From Betaproteobacteria bacterium RIFCSPLOWO2_02_FULL_63_19 (lineage in GTDB: Bacteria; Pseudomonadota; Gammaproteobacteria; Burkholderiales; SG8-39), in NCBI GenBank assembly GCA_001770415.1, contig MEQX01000083.1:1-44322 (forward strand): 44,322 nucleotides of DNA, read 5' to 3'. The notes beneath the pieces were generated by a model. It had not been told where the DNA came from and searched no databases. It saw nothing but the letters and a program-made list of their open reading frames with translations. Below, one piece after another: positions 43,828-44,322 of the stretch. The first letter of the stretch is position 1. Each line of letters opens with the position of its first letter. A program made the position numbers and the translations under genes.

Positions 43828-44322
43828 AACGATCTCTTGATCGTTGCAAGAACATTCGTCGGCTCCACTTGAAACTCCAGGGGAGGATTACGGTTTTCGA
43901 GCAGCGCCTTGCGCGCGTCAGCGATGCCAAACCCGAATCGTTGGGCAAATCCCAATACCTTCATGACCGCAGCAATGTTGGGATTGCGGTAATCCGCATT
44001 GCCCGGCTTGCCGAAATTCTCGACGGTAACCGTGCCGTAGGGGCCGCCCGGATTGATGATTTCAATGCGATCGTCGAACCAGTAGATCCTAACCGGGGCA
44101 TTGGTCCCCTCATACGTCCGATGCATGACAGCGTTGCGGGCAAGCTGCTGGAGCGCAACTATCGGATAGGGGCTCCCGAGAATTTCCGTTGTCGATCCGG
44201 ATGTGAAATCGACCGATACGGTCAGATGCGCCTTGAGTTTTTCGTCGAGCCTTCGCAGCATCTGGTCGATCGTACCGTCGATTTCCTGTGCGTCCGCAAT
44301 CGGGTCACCCCATTCCTTTCCG
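43824..44322 (-). CDS. C-terminal part of Schlafen/AlbA_2-type ATP-binding protein, partial
   Basis: The frame is open to the right window edge, so the N-terminal part is missing. The visible 165 residues match the C-terminal HATPase_c_4-like region that follows an AlbA_2 (Schlafen) domain in bacterial ATP-binding regulators: PYPIVALQQLARNAVMHRTY, then VRIYWFDDRIEIINPGGPYG and NPNIAAVMKVLGFAQRFGFG, each a typical block. The ATG at 44261 is internal, since similarity continues upstream of it. Its stop overlaps the parA start. Together with parA and the methyltransferase stub it forms one operon of restriction or defence character. Whether an intact AlbA_2 domain exists cannot be seen. Confidence 0.8.
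   Translation of the reverse strand, partial: GKEWGDPIADAQEIDGTIDQMLRRLDEKLKAHLTVSVDFTSGSTTEILGSPYPIVALQQLARNAVMHRTYEGTNAPVRIYWFDDRIEIINPGGPYGTVTVENFGKPGNADYRNPNIAAVMKVLGFAQRFGFGIADARKALLENRNPPLEFQVEPTNVLATIKRSL

Noticed and set aside
1-44322. tRNA genes, CRISPR arrays, integrase or complete IS elements
   Set aside because: Looked for cloverleaf and T-loop patterns, regularly spaced repeats and recombinase motifs; apart from the RAYT gene nothing was convincing.

Overview
The window looks like a high-GC betaproteobacterial chromosome with accessory regions at both ends. The inference rests on gene order and content: a MidA-type methyltransferase divergent from pteridine reductase and ttcA, leuS-lptE-holA, cca next to an NDUFA9-like dehydrogenase and a Slt-type transglycosylase, and a class I PHA synthase. 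No rRNA, tRNA or CRISPR array was seen, and species cannot be named from this sequence.

Left end (1-3650, minus strand): an overlapping three-gene operon for a molybdenum hydroxylase-family enzyme of the 4-hydroxybenzoyl-CoA reductase (HCR) type, in the order [2Fe-2S] subunit, Mo subunit, FAD subunit. The FAD subunit is cut by the window edge. Its Cys122/138/146/155 pattern is the HCR-specific [4Fe-4S] insertion. The Mo subunit has Gln where the family has its catalytic Glu.

Middle (3655-29124): mostly housekeeping genes. They are an M1 peptidase coupled to a ChaN-PDZ protein, a helix-turn-helix/aminotransferase fusion, DUF3750, ttcA, pteridine reductase, MidA, a GST, a RAYT transposase, an EF-hand protein, cca, an NDUFA9-like protein, slt, fau, phaC, a YqaA-like membrane protein, uvrD/rep, leuS, lptE and holA. 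A decayed alpha/beta-hydrolase lies at 12417-12715.

Second metabolic locus (29162-37994, plus strand): xdhC-marR, then a second complete HCR-type enzyme (FAD, [2Fe-2S], Mo), a PaaK-like aryl-CoA ligase, and YqeB and YqeC, which are markers of selenium-dependent molybdenum hydroxylases. Both transcription units start with the same promoter layout, TTGACA-N17-TATAGT, whose -10 is buried in a palindrome TATAGTTTK-N5-CAAACTATA. The adjacent MarR protein probably controls them. A related palindrome (core GTTTG-N5-CAAAC) precedes the left operon. A plausible reading is that the ligase makes an aryl-CoA thioester, the Mo enzyme reduces or hydroxylates it, and XdhC/YqeB/YqeC mature its cofactor, possibly with selenium.

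Right end (about 38086-44322): a more AT-rich accessory segment. The left side carries a truncated membrane-protein remnant. Then comes a 1266-residue STAND-type NTPase with an N-terminal PD-(D/E)xK-like nuclease domain, a candidate single-gene antiphage protein. Convergent to it is an operon of a Schlafen/HATPase-type protein (partial), a ParA-like ATPase and the 5' stub of a DNA methyltransferase gene, suggesting a defence operon truncated by rearrangement.
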